From contig NZ_JAMTDX010000043.1 of assembly GCF_023806625.1 (NCBI RefSeq), forward strand, positions 62,001 to 126,000: DNA of 64,000 bases. The letters run 5' to 3'. A program made the translations under genes and the position numbers. This document shows, in pieces, positions 55,244 to 62,673 of the stretch; position 1 is the first letter of the stretch; every line of letters starts with the position of its first letter. Source of the stretch: Accumulibacter sp. GTDB lineage: Bacteria > Pseudomonadota > Gammaproteobacteria > Burkholderiales > Rhodocyclaceae. The notes under the pieces were generated by a model. It was not told the DNA's origin, ran no database searches, and was given only the letters and a program-made list of their open reading frames with translations.

Positions 55244-55259
55244 TGTTTCACGTGAAACA
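55244..55259. other. parS chromosome partition site (perfect consensus)
   Basis: TGTTTCACGTGAAACA matches the parS consensus exactly and is a perfect 16-base palindrome. It sits in the short gap between the convergent ends of topB and dps. With the site at 47680-47695 it forms a pair 7.5 kb apart, which is the usual arrangement of ParB-binding sites near oriC. Confidence 0.92.
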
Positions 55260-55268
55260 GCAGCTGAC

Positions 55269-55745
55269 TCACTCTTCGAGCAGGCTGCGCAGCATCCACG
55301 CGTTCTTCTCGTGTATCTCCATGCGCTGGGTCAGCAGGTCGGCGGTCGGCTGGTCGTTGGCCTTGCTGGCCACTTCGAAGACCCGCCGCGCCGTCCGGGT
55401 GACGGCTTCCTGACCGAGGACCAGCTGCTCGATCATCGCCGTCGCCCTTGGCACGCCATCCTCCTCGGGGATCGACGACAGCTGCGCAAAGCGCCCGAAC
55501 GAACCCGGTGCCGCGAAGCCCAGGGCGCGGATCCGCTCGGCGATCACGTCGAGCGCGTTCCACAGTTCGGTATATTGCTCCTGGAACTGCACGTGCAGCG
55601 TCTGGAACATCGGACCCGTGACGTTCCAATGAAAGTTGTGCGTCTTCAGATAGAGCGTGAAGCTGTCCGCGAGCAAGCTCGCGAGCCCCTCGGCAATCTC
55701 TTTGCGGTCCTGCTCGCTGATGCCAATCTCGATCATCCTCGCCAT
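55269..55745 (-). CDS. dps: Dps-type DNA-protecting ferritin
   Basis: Dps (158 aa) stores iron at ferroxidase sites formed between subunits and shields DNA from peroxide. The ferroxidase motif [20 protein letters not shown] and downstream [12 protein letters not shown] carry the His, Asp and Glu ligands. I use ATG 55745, which follows a strong AAGGAGGA site by seven bases; ATG 55766 lies upstream of that site. oxyR lies 199 bases upstream on the same strand, matching the known OxyR control of dps. Confidence 0.95.
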   Translation of the reverse strand: MARMIEIGISEQDRKEIAEGLASLLADSFTLYLKTHNFHWNVTGPMFQTLHVQFQEQYTELWNALDVIAERIRALGFAAPGSFGRFAQLSSIPEEDGVPRATAMIEQLVLGQEAVTRTARRVFEVASKANDQPTADLLTQRMEIHEKNAWMLRSLLEE

Positions 55746-55944
55746 ATTCCAGTCCTCCTTGGCCATGTCACGGTTTCACCCGGTGCTGGTCGAGCCTCTC
55801 CCGAGCAGCCGTCGTCGATGACCTCGTGCCGATCTGCCGGGCCCCCGCTGACACCGAGCCCTGTTCTTCACCCACGAGCGAGATGGTACGGCCCGGCGAT
55901 GGCCATGGCCAGTTGATTCTCGCGATGGAGCGGATAGTCGCTTC

Positions 55945-56859
55945 CTATCGCGACGGGATGACTCCGCGCGGCGGAGCGTCGAGAATCGCCGCGCGCAGCA
56001 CATCGATGGCCTGCGGCCTCGGAAAAGTTGCCCGCCAGGCGATCACCACGCGGCGTGCAGGAGCGGGATCACGGAAGGGCCGGAATGTCAGCAGCGGATC
56101 CGCTTTCGGCCAGGACTCCGCTGCTGACAGCGGCACCACCGAAATGCCCGCTCCGCTGGCGACCATGTGCCGCACCGTCTCGAGCGAGCTCCCCTCGAGC
56201 GCTCCCTCGGTTCCGCCGGGCCCGGTCAGCTGAGGGCAGGCCTGCACGACTTGGTCGCGGAAACAGTTTCCGTTGCCGAGCAGGAGAAGATTCTCGGCCG
56301 AGACATCCTCCGGATCGATGCTTGCCTGCCGCGACAGCGGATGCCCTTCGGGCAGTACCACGCAGAAGGGCTCGTCATAGACGACCCGGGAGACGATACC
56401 CGGCTCCGAAAACGGCAAGGCGACGACGATCACGTCGAGATCGCCTCGCCGCAGTTGTGCCGCCAGATTGACGGTAAAGTTCTCCTGCAGGTAGAGAGGC
56501 ATCCGTGAAGCCCGCCGGTGCAGTGCCGGAATCAGCCGGGGCAACAGATACGGCGCGATCGTGTAGATCGCGCCGAGGCGCAACGGTCCGTGCAGCGGAT
56601 CCCTTCCCTGCAACATGATCTCCTTGAGCCGTCCGGCCTCTTCGAGAACCCGCTCCGCCTGAGCCGCGATCTGCTCCCCGATCGGCGTCAGCCGAACCTC
56701 CGACGACGAACGCTCGAAAAGCATCACCCCATGCCGCTGTTCCACCTTCTTGAGGGCCACCGACAGCGTCGGCTGACTGACGTGGCATCTCTGCGCGGCA
56801 TGGCCAAAATGGCGCTCACGGGCGAGCGCGACTATGTAGCGGAGTTCGGTTAACGTCAT
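55945..56859 (-). CDS. oxyR: LysR-family hydrogen peroxide sensor OxyR
   Basis: This 304-residue LysR regulator has an N-terminal winged helix (MTLTELRYIVALARERHFGHAAQRCHVSQPTLS) and an effector domain. The two redox cysteines are Cys199 and Cys208 (GNGNCFRDQVVQAC), the same numbers and spacing as in E. coli OxyR, so peroxide-driven disulfide switching is strongly supported. The ATG at 56859 gives the family start; the longer frame upstream is basic low-complexity sequence. It probably activates the adjacent dps. Confidence 0.95.
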   Translation of the reverse strand: MTLTELRYIVALARERHFGHAAQRCHVSQPTLSVALKKVEQRHGVMLFERSSSEVRLTPIGEQIAAQAERVLEEAGRLKEIMLQGRDPLHGPLRLGAIYTIAPYLLPRLIPALHRRASRMPLYLQENFTVNLAAQLRRGDLDVIVVALPFSEPGIVSRVVYDEPFCVVLPEGHPLSRQASIDPEDVSAENLLLLGNGNCFRDQVVQACPQLTGPGGTEGALEGSSLETVRHMVASGAGISVVPLSAAESWPKADPLLTFRPFRDPAPARRVVIAWRATFPRPQAIDVLRAAILDAPPRGVIPSR

Positions 56860-57617
56860 CGCCTTCCGGTCACACAGTGAACACCGTGCGCCCAACCCGC
56901 GTCGCGACCTCGCCTGGCCCGCTGTCTTGCGAGCTTGCCCCTCCCGCCAGAGCTGTTCCGCTCGCCGTGCACGACGCAGACGCACCGCCCTGATCGGAAC
57001 GGGCAATCTCCGGCTTGGCCAGGTCGATGAAGCGAAGCGCGACCATCCACTCAGAAGCTGGCAAACCCCGGGAAGGATTGCCCGCATGCGGTTTCAAAAA
57101 TCTGGAAGTCGTTGCGAACGAACACGGGAACATTTCCAGAAGCCTGCGCCGATCGTCGCGACCGGGATCAGATGGGCCGCCCTGGTCCTGCGGCTCCTTG
57201 CCAACCATCGAAGGATAGGAAGTCCAAAGCGAGTTGGCAAGCATACCGGACCCTGCCAACCGCTGGCAGCGCACGCCCGGAGCATGGGCGGCTCGGCAAT
57301 TTCCTGCTCCCGGTATGTGAAAACCGCCTGCGAGACATCCCCGAACCACGCCATGACTGACAACGGCGGGACTGGCGAGACGGCCTGCTGGCCCACCCCG
57401 CCGACCCTTGGCGCAGCTTCACTCGTGATTCTCGTGAAACTTTCAGCCTGCATCAGCATGCCGTTCCCTGGTCACGACTGCTGACAGCGCCCCGAAACGA
57501 TGAGCAATGCCCACGATACTTGCGAAAGTGGCGGTGGATCTCCTATCCTTTGGCAACGGACGACAGATCGCCACGCGTCGACCTGACCTCAAAGTTGCCC
57601 GGTGCCCGGAGGAACTC
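56860..57617. other. 758-base stretch without a convincing gene
   Basis: This region lies upstream of both oxyR (leftward) and an unknown membrane protein (rightward). Several overlapping frames are open, but none shows a recognised family, a clear ribosome-binding site or consistent codon use. GC content is lower than in the housekeeping part, for example around 57090-57140 and 57480-57600, which suggests that the accessory region begins here. The right end carries a GGAGG site for the gene at 57618. Confidence 0.45.
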
Positions 57618-58778
57618 ATGAGAGCTGCTGCCTCGGTGCTGCTTTCCTTGATCGTCGGTACGTCGATGGCCTCAGGAATCATGAACCTTGCGCTGGGGGC
57701 GGAGACGACTGTTACCGCTGCTCCCTGGAGCGACACCGGGAAGAAGCCAGAAAGTCCTGCTTCCCAGGCATTGCCGACTCAGGCCGACGCCAGACATGTG
57801 GCCGACACCAGCGAAAGGCTGGGCCTGGACAAGGGCGACAAGAAGACGAGCGACGAGCCGTGTCCGCGAGTCGGGAACTACTCGCCATGGTCGGCCCTTA
57901 TCGTCATCGCACTGTCTGGCTTCTTCGGTGGCTTCGTCGACGGCATGAGGGCCAGCCGTACCTACAACATTCGTTTCGGTTCGTGGAGCAAGGACTGGGG
58001 CTCGGTCGGTGACGGGCTGGTTGGGATGGCGGCTGCAGTTGCCATCTTCGCCTTCGCAGAAAGCATCTTTGGCGGAGTGACACAGAGCAACAGCGTCACA
58101 GCGTGGTTCCTCATCAAGATCGCAGCCTGGGGTGTCCTGTCGGGCTACGCCGGTACGAAGCTCCTCGATGATCTGTCGAGCAAGGCAGTACAGCGAATGA
58201 TCCAGCAAGAAACGAGTAAAGAGGTCGCCAGACAGGTTTCTGTAGATCAGGACGCTCGGCAGACCATTCGGGAAGCCGAGCAACTGCGTACACAGTACCT
58301 TGCCAAGGCTGCAACGCTAGCGGACGGGAAGAGCGACGCATCGGCAGTGGACCTGTTGAACAGGGCGATCGTGAAGCTCAAGGCCGTCCTCCAGAAAGAC
58401 CCGTCCAACCGAGACGCAAAGAACGGGCTGGCAAACGCACTCGCCGATCGAGGCGAGTACTACACTACCTTCGACGCCTCTCCTCCGAAGGCCAGAGACG
58501 ACTTCGACGAAGCGATCAAGCTCGCAGACGCGATGATCAGTCTCGATCCGTCATTCTCCAAGGCCTACTACAACCGGGCCTGCTACAAGGCAGTCGCGGG
58601 GCGGCCCGCGGAAGAAGTGGTCGCCGACCTTCAGGAGGCCATAAGGCGAGACGAGCATTGGCGGGAGTACGCTCTTTCAGACAAGGACCTTCGTTCAATC
58701 CACAAGAATCCGTTCTGGAGCGCCGAAGTCGCGAGCAAGAGCAAAGCCGCAGCGCAGCCATCCAGTGCGGCGGCGTAG
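57618..58778 (+). CDS. Unrecognised exported/membrane protein with C-terminal TPR-like repeats
   Basis: This is a 386-residue protein of unknown function. It starts at ATG 57618 after GGAGGAACTC. Residues 1-28 look like a signal peptide or anchor. A linker follows, then at least three hydrophobic segments (YSPWSALIVIALSGFFGGFV; LVGMAAAVAIFAFAESIFGG; FLIKIAAWGVLSGYAGTKLL). The second half is soluble and helical: a charged stretch (VSVDQDARQTIREAEQLRTQ), then TPR-like helices (RNRAIVKLKAVLQKDPSN-like repeats, AYYNRACYKAVAGR). The C-terminus (DLRSIHKNPFWSAEV) resembles the last repeat of many TPR proteins. It stands alone between oxyR and the ParA-like operon, and its codon use is less GC-biased than its neighbours'. 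Confidence 0.72.
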   Translation: MRAAASVLLSLIVGTSMASGIMNLALGAETTVTAAPWSDTGKKPESPASQALPTQADARHVADTSERLGLDKGDKKTSDEPCPRVGNYSPWSALIVIALSGFFGGFVDGMRASRTYNIRFGSWSKDWGSVGDGLVGMAAAVAIFAFAESIFGGVTQSNSVTAWFLIKIAAWGVLSGYAGTKLLDDLSSKAVQRMIQQETSKEVARQVSVDQDARQTIREAEQLRTQYLAKAATLADGKSDASAVDLLNRAIVKLKAVLQKDPSNRDAKNGLANALADRGEYYTTFDASPPKARDDFDEAIKLADAMISLDPSFSKAYYNRACYKAVAGRPAEEVVADLQEAIRRDEHWREYALSDKDLRSIHKNPFWSAEVASKSKAAAQPSSAAA

Positions 58779-59434
58779 CACATCGCCTCATCACAACGTT
58801 GACTGTCACACCAACTCGAGGTCGAACGCCTTCGAGACCGAGGAACTCCGAGGACCGCCCGGGAATATCCGCTATCGATGCAGAAGCGCGTGAATCGCGG
58901 GCGGCCTTGTGAATCAAGCCCCTCCCGATTCGTCGCGGTGAATGTGTACTCGTGCGTGTACTCGAGAGCGGCTCGTCATGCGCGGCACGCCTTGGCTTCT
59001 CGCCGAGGTGCCGTCGAGCCTATAACAAGCCGATCACCTTGCGCGCATAGTGAAGGCAGTCAAGCGCGTGCGGCGGCCTTCCTCGCACCATTCGACGCCG
59101 GTCCCAAGGCGCAGGCCCATCGAGCAAGACGCTCTTGCAGGAACCCTTCGGTACCGACACGTACTTCCTATTCACCGCGTGAATGAATTTCATCCACGCC
59201 GTGACGACGCTGCCAGGCCTAGTGGATGACGCCGCTCGGTTCGCCGCGGAATAGCCGCACCGATCGTTTGTAGAGCAGGCTGCACGAACTCAGTACGCCC
59301 CTCCGCTGCCACGGCGGCGATGTTCCGTTTCCGGAGGCCCGATCCGAAGTCGCCAACAGAGGGCCTGCCTTGTTGACATCGTACACATTATTGATGTATT
59401 GTGTGCCTGGCATGACCCGGCCCGGAGGCTCCAC
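58779..59434. other. Gene-poor boundary of the accessory island
   Basis: This 656-base stretch holds no convincing intact gene. A minus-strand frame (59220 down to about 59029) reads a protein-like tail that includes KFIHAVNRKYVSVPKG, then GRPPHALDCLHYARKVIGLL and a stop. It resembles an eroded phage or transposon protein end but has no start. The right end carries the promoter and ribosome-binding site of the ParA-like gene. No tRNA, integrase or att repeat is visible. Confidence 0.45.
59373..59404 (+). promoter_or_regulatory. Promoter with overlapping inverted repeat upstream of the ParA-like operon
   Basis: A consensus -35 hexamer TTGACA (59373-59378) is followed after 18 bases by TATTGT (59397-59402, four of six matches). 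An imperfect inverted repeat ACACATTA-TTGATG-TATTGTGT (59383-59404, seven of eight pairs) covers the spacer and -10. The AT-rich sequence contrasts with its surroundings. The first gene of the operon encodes a helix-turn-helix, so autoregulation through this operator is likely. Confidence 0.55.
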
Positions 59435-60508
59435 ATGGCAACAGACAACCTGGTCGGAATCGCGGAAGTCGCTGATCTCGCAGGCGTTACGAAGCAGGCG
59501 GTCAGCAACTGGCGGCTCCGCTACGACCACTTCCCTCGCCCGCTCCAGAACCTCCAGAGCGGACCGGTCTGGGATCGCGAACAGGTCTCGAACTGGGTGA
59601 AGGGTTTCCGTGGCGAGGAAACCCACGTGCTCAGCTTCATCAACCTCAAGGGCGGCGTCGGCAAGACCACGACGGCCGTGGCGGTCGCCGAGATGCTCGC
59701 CCAGGAGCAGCGCAAGCACGTCCTGCTCATCGACCTGGATCCGCAGACCAACGCGACCGTCACGCTGATCTCGGAGGAGAAGTGGGCCGAGATGGACAAG
59801 GACGGGCGCACCATCGCGCAGCTGTTCGAGGATCGGCTCAACCCCCAGAACGCGCCCAAGTTCGATATCGAGAAGGCCATCGCCCGCCGGGTATCGACGA
59901 TCAACGACGGCATCGCGCGGCTGGACCTGCTGCCCTCGAGCATCCGCTTGATCGACTTGCAGGACCGGATCCCGATGATCGCGCTGTCCGGAAACTTCAC
60001 GGCCAACCCGCTGGAGATTTTGCGCAGCGCGCTGCAACCGGTCATCGACCGCTACGACTACATCATCATCGACTGTCCGCCCAGCCTCGGCACCGTCACG
60101 AAGAACGGTCTTCGCATCTCGACGGGTTACGTGATCCCGACCATCCCCGACATCGTCTCGACCTGGGGCATCTATCAGATCGTGGACAACGTGGCCCGCT
60201 TCGCCGCGGACATCGGCCGCGCGATTCCAGCGCTCGGCATCGTGGCCACCAAGGTGCAGGCCAACAACCTGCATGCCCGCGTCATCGAGGATCTGCGCGC
60301 GCAGCGGCTGGGGCGATTCGGCGAAGGTGGCACGCTCCCGCAGCCCCCGCTGCTCACCAATACGATCCCGCAGACTGTGGCCGTCGCGCGCGGCGCCGAC
60401 GTCGACGCCGATATCCGGACCTTCAAGGGGAAGTACGGCGCCGCCTACGACGCGCTTCACGGCCTCACCCAGGAGCTGATGCAGAAATGCGAAGTCAAAA
60501 AGCGCTAG
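59435..60508 (+). CDS. ParA-like ATPase with N-terminal helix-turn-helix
   Basis: This is a 357-residue protein. Residues 1-62 form a MerR/AlpA-like DNA-binding module (VGIAEVADLAGVTKQAVSNW ... GPVWDREQVSNWV). A ParA/MinD-type ATPase follows: deviant Walker A KGGVGKTT (72-79), LLIDLDPQTNAT and YIIIDCPPSLG. Such fusions resemble plasmid and island ParA proteins that also repress their own promoter. The ATG at 59435 follows CGGAGG. No ParB or parC-like repeats are adjacent. It heads an operon with the small proteins, nucleotidyltransferase and nuclease-like genes, so a role in regulating or positioning that system is possible. Confidence 0.88.
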   Translation: MATDNLVGIAEVADLAGVTKQAVSNWRLRYDHFPRPLQNLQSGPVWDREQVSNWVKGFRGEETHVLSFINLKGGVGKTTTAVAVAEMLAQEQRKHVLLIDLDPQTNATVTLISEEKWAEMDKDGRTIAQLFEDRLNPQNAPKFDIEKAIARRVSTINDGIARLDLLPSSIRLIDLQDRIPMIALSGNFTANPLEILRSALQPVIDRYDYIIIDCPPSLGTVTKNGLRISTGYVIPTIPDIVSTWGIYQIVDNVARFAADIGRAIPALGIVATKVQANNLHARVIEDLRAQRLGRFGEGGTLPQPPLLTNTIPQTVAVARGADVDADIRTFKGKYGAAYDALHGLTQELMQKCEVKKR

Positions 60509-60906
60509 TCGCGTTGCTCCAGGACCTCGTGCAACTGCTCGCGGACGAGTCTGAGCGCAACCCTGCGTTCGCCGAGCGGCTGGACAGCCTGCTGTCATCG
60601 CTACCGGAGTCGCGCCGCCCGACTGCCGCGAAGCGGGCGGCGCGCGATGCGCGCACGGCACTGCCGGACGTGCACGCCGAGTGGACCGCCCGTGGCGAGA
60701 CCGACTTTCGCCTGTGGCTGCGCGATCAGCCCATTCCGACGATCCGCGCGGTGATCCGTGCCCAGGACCTCGATCCAGCGCGCCGCACCAGCAAATGGAA
60801 GGATGCGGAGAAGCTCGCGGACTTCGTCGCCGAAGGCCTGCGAGCGCGCCTGGCTCGAGGCTCCGCGTTCATCAGTACCACTGGCACGGAGCGGCTGGGC
60901 GAATGA
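60487..60906 (+). CDS. Unknown 139-residue protein in the island operon
   Basis: I recognise no named family for this protein. It is soluble and helical: the N-terminal 45 residues are leucine-rich (ALVALLQDLVQLLADES...), followed by a basic linker (RRPTAAKRAARDARTAL) and a C-terminal half with LDPARRTSKWKDAEKLADFV and RLARGSAFI. The ATG at 60487 overlaps the ParA-like gene by 22 bases and its stop overlaps the next gene by four, so it is cotranslated with them. It may be an adaptor or regulator; nothing in the sequence decides this. Confidence 0.65.
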   Translation: MRSQKALVALLQDLVQLLADESERNPAFAERLDSLLSSLPESRRPTAAKRAARDARTALPDVHAEWTARGETDFRLWLRDQPIPTIRAVIRAQDLDPARRTSKWKDAEKLADFVAEGLRARLARGSAFISTTGTERLGE

Positions 60907-61085
60907 GGCTCACCCTCCAAGGCCACGAGGCCCATCGCTGGCGCACGGCAAACATGCCGCGCTGCAAGACTGCGACGCAGAGCCACCAGCACTACATCCT
61001 GTCGCTGATGCTCTACAGGCGCGTCTACGACCACTGCCCGAAGCTCGACGTCGCTATCGCCGATGTTGTGGGGCCGCCGGCATGA
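60903..61085 (+). CDS. Small 60-residue protein in the island operon
   Basis: This short reading frame overlaps its upstream neighbour (ATGA) and its downstream neighbour (stop shared with the start at 61082) by four bases each. The unbroken chain of four-base overlaps is the main evidence that it is translated. The product has two Cys, several His (GHEAHRWRTANMPRC; QSHQHYILSLMLYRRVYDHC), which could bind metal, and no recognised domain. Confidence 0.5.
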   Translation: MRLTLQGHEAHRWRTANMPRCKTATQSHQHYILSLMLYRRVYDHCPKLDVAIADVVGPPA

Positions 61086-61843
61086 CAGCCGACCAGTACG
61101 TGGAGTCCGTCCTCGCCAAGTACGAAGTCGCGCGCGGTCCGACTTCCCCCGCGGAGCGGCTCGGCGCAGTCGTAGCCAGCCCCGTTCGCACCTGGGCTGG
61201 CCAACAACTGAATGCGCTTCAGTACTCCGGTTCGTGTGCCAAGGAGACCGGTGTGCACGGGGTATCCGACGTCGACGTATTCATCTCCCTGAAGTCCGAT
61301 ACGACGAACACGCTGAAGGAGATCTACGACAGCCTCTACTCGCTGGCGCAGCAGCAGGGATGGTCGCCGCGCCAGCAGAACGTGTCGGTCGGTGTGACCG
61401 TCAACGGCACGCGCGGTGATCTCGTGCCGGGCAAGGTGCAAGCGGGCTATCAGAACTACCACAGTCTCTACCTGCGAAAGCGAGACTCCTGGACGCAGAC
61501 CAACGTATCGCTGCACGTCGATACCGTGCACAACTCGGGCCGCCTGCGCGAGATTCGCGCGGTGAAGATCTGGCGGATGCTGCACGGCCTGGACTTTCCG
61601 TCCCTGTACCTCGAGTTGTTCGTGATCGACGCGCTGTCGGGCCGCTCGAGAACATCGCTAGCGGACAACGTCCTCCACGCATTGAGAGCAATCGGGTCAT
61701 CCCTCTTGTCGACCCGCGTAATGGACCCGGCGAACACCAACAACGTTCTCTCGGACGACCTGACCAAGCCGGAGAAGGAGCGGATCGCCAGTCTGGCCGC
61801 CCAGTCGGCGCGTCAGCAGTACTGGAAGGACATCATCTGGTGA
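61082..61843 (+). CDS. Compact CD-NTase-like nucleotidyltransferase
   Basis: This 253-residue protein has the polymerase-beta-type active site of CBASS cyclases and OAS: Gly50-Ser51 (YSGSCAKET), Asp63 and Asp65 (GVSDVDVFISL), and a third Asp113 in RGDLVPGK. The helical part keeps the CD-NTase pattern of a Lys-Trp-Arg helix and Ser-x-x-Leu-Glu (AVKIWRMLHGLDFPSLYLELF). It is shorter than typical CBASS cyclases (300-400 aa). It probably makes an oligonucleotide or tailing product from NTPs; tRNA or other RNA tailing is an alternative. It overlaps the next, nuclease-like gene by four bases (GTGA). Confidence 0.82.
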   Translation: MTADQYVESVLAKYEVARGPTSPAERLGAVVASPVRTWAGQQLNALQYSGSCAKETGVHGVSDVDVFISLKSDTTNTLKEIYDSLYSLAQQQGWSPRQQNVSVGVTVNGTRGDLVPGKVQAGYQNYHSLYLRKRDSWTQTNVSLHVDTVHNSGRLREIRAVKIWRMLHGLDFPSLYLELFVIDALSGRSRTSLADNVLHALRAIGSSLLSTRVMDPANTNNVLSDDLTKPEKERIASLAAQSARQQYWKDIIW

Positions 61844-62601
61844 CGAACCCCATGCCCGACCGACTGACCGAGATCCTGGACGGCCTGCAAGCGAGGCTGG
61901 AAGGAGGCCTGCGCGGCAACCGGTCTGCCGTCACGCACCCAGGTGCCCGCGGCGAAGCGTCCGAAGAGGACTGGCTTCGTATCCTCAACGATCATCTGCC
62001 ACAGCGGTATCAGGCGAACCGTGCGTTCGTGATCGACTCGCAAGGCGAGTGCAGCGAACAGATCGACATCGTCATCTACGACCGGCAGTACTCGCCGCTC
62101 CTCTACAACCAGGCGAACCAGCGCTACGTCCCAGCCGAGAGTGTGTATGGAGTTCTCGAAGTCAAGCAGGCCTTGAGCCGCGAGCACGTCCTTTACGCGG
62201 GCCAGAAGGCTGCTTCGGTGCAGCGCCTGCATCGAACGTCGGCGCCCGTTCCTCATGTCGAGGGCGTGGCCAAGCCGCGCCCGGTGCCGCGCATCGTTGC
62301 AGGCATCGTCACGTACCAGAGTTCGTGGACGCCGCCGTTCGGCGAACCGCTTCGTGACTCCCTCGCCGGGCTCGGCGCGGACCATCAACTCGACGTGGGG
62401 TGTTCACTCCTCCATGGCACTTTCGAAGTGCGGTATCCGTCACCCGGCACCGTCCATCTCGCGGCGGTCGAAGGCCCACGCTCCCCGGTGCAGTTCCTCT
62501 TGCGCTTGCTGAAGCAGTTGCAGTCGCTGGCGACCGCGCCCGCGATCGACTACGAGGCCTACCTGGCACGGTTCCAAGCCGACGGCGGGGTCACGCGATG
62601 A
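61840..62601 (+). CDS. DUF6602 protein, PD-(D/E)xK nuclease-like
   Basis: This 253-residue protein begins at GTG 61840, overlapping the nucleotidyltransferase stop. Its N-terminal half has the order of a PD-(D/E)xK nuclease: Glu39 (GARGEASEEDW), Asp76 (SEQIDIVIYD) and Glu107-x-Lys109 (YGVLEVKQ). The C-terminal half is helical with no SAVED or other ligand-sensing domain that I can see. The DUF6602 name is my recognition of the family pattern. As the direct partner of a CD-NTase-like enzyme it could be a nucleotide-activated DNA-cutting effector. Confidence 0.72.
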   Translation: MTNPMPDRLTEILDGLQARLEGGLRGNRSAVTHPGARGEASEEDWLRILNDHLPQRYQANRAFVIDSQGECSEQIDIVIYDRQYSPLLYNQANQRYVPAESVYGVLEVKQALSREHVLYAGQKAASVQRLHRTSAPVPHVEGVAKPRPVPRIVAGIVTYQSSWTPPFGEPLRDSLAGLGADHQLDVGCSLLHGTFEVRYPSPGTVHLAAVEGPRSPVQFLLRLLKQLQSLATAPAIDYEAYLARFQADGGVTR

Positions 62602-62673
62602 TGAACCAACCGTGCCCCGCATGAAGCTCGACGGACCAACGCACAACAAGACAAGACCTGGGAGCCTGACCTC

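Noticed and set aside
59435-60508. The ParA-like gene as the chromosomal ParA working with the nearby parS sites
   Set aside because: It has an extra N-terminal helix-turn-helix, no parB follows it, and it heads an accessory operon; the chromosomal parAB must be elsewhere.
60487-61085. The two small island genes as a toxin-antitoxin pair
   Set aside because: Neither product has a toxin fold or motif that I recognise, and both are coupled to flanking genes on both sides, unlike a separate two-gene module.
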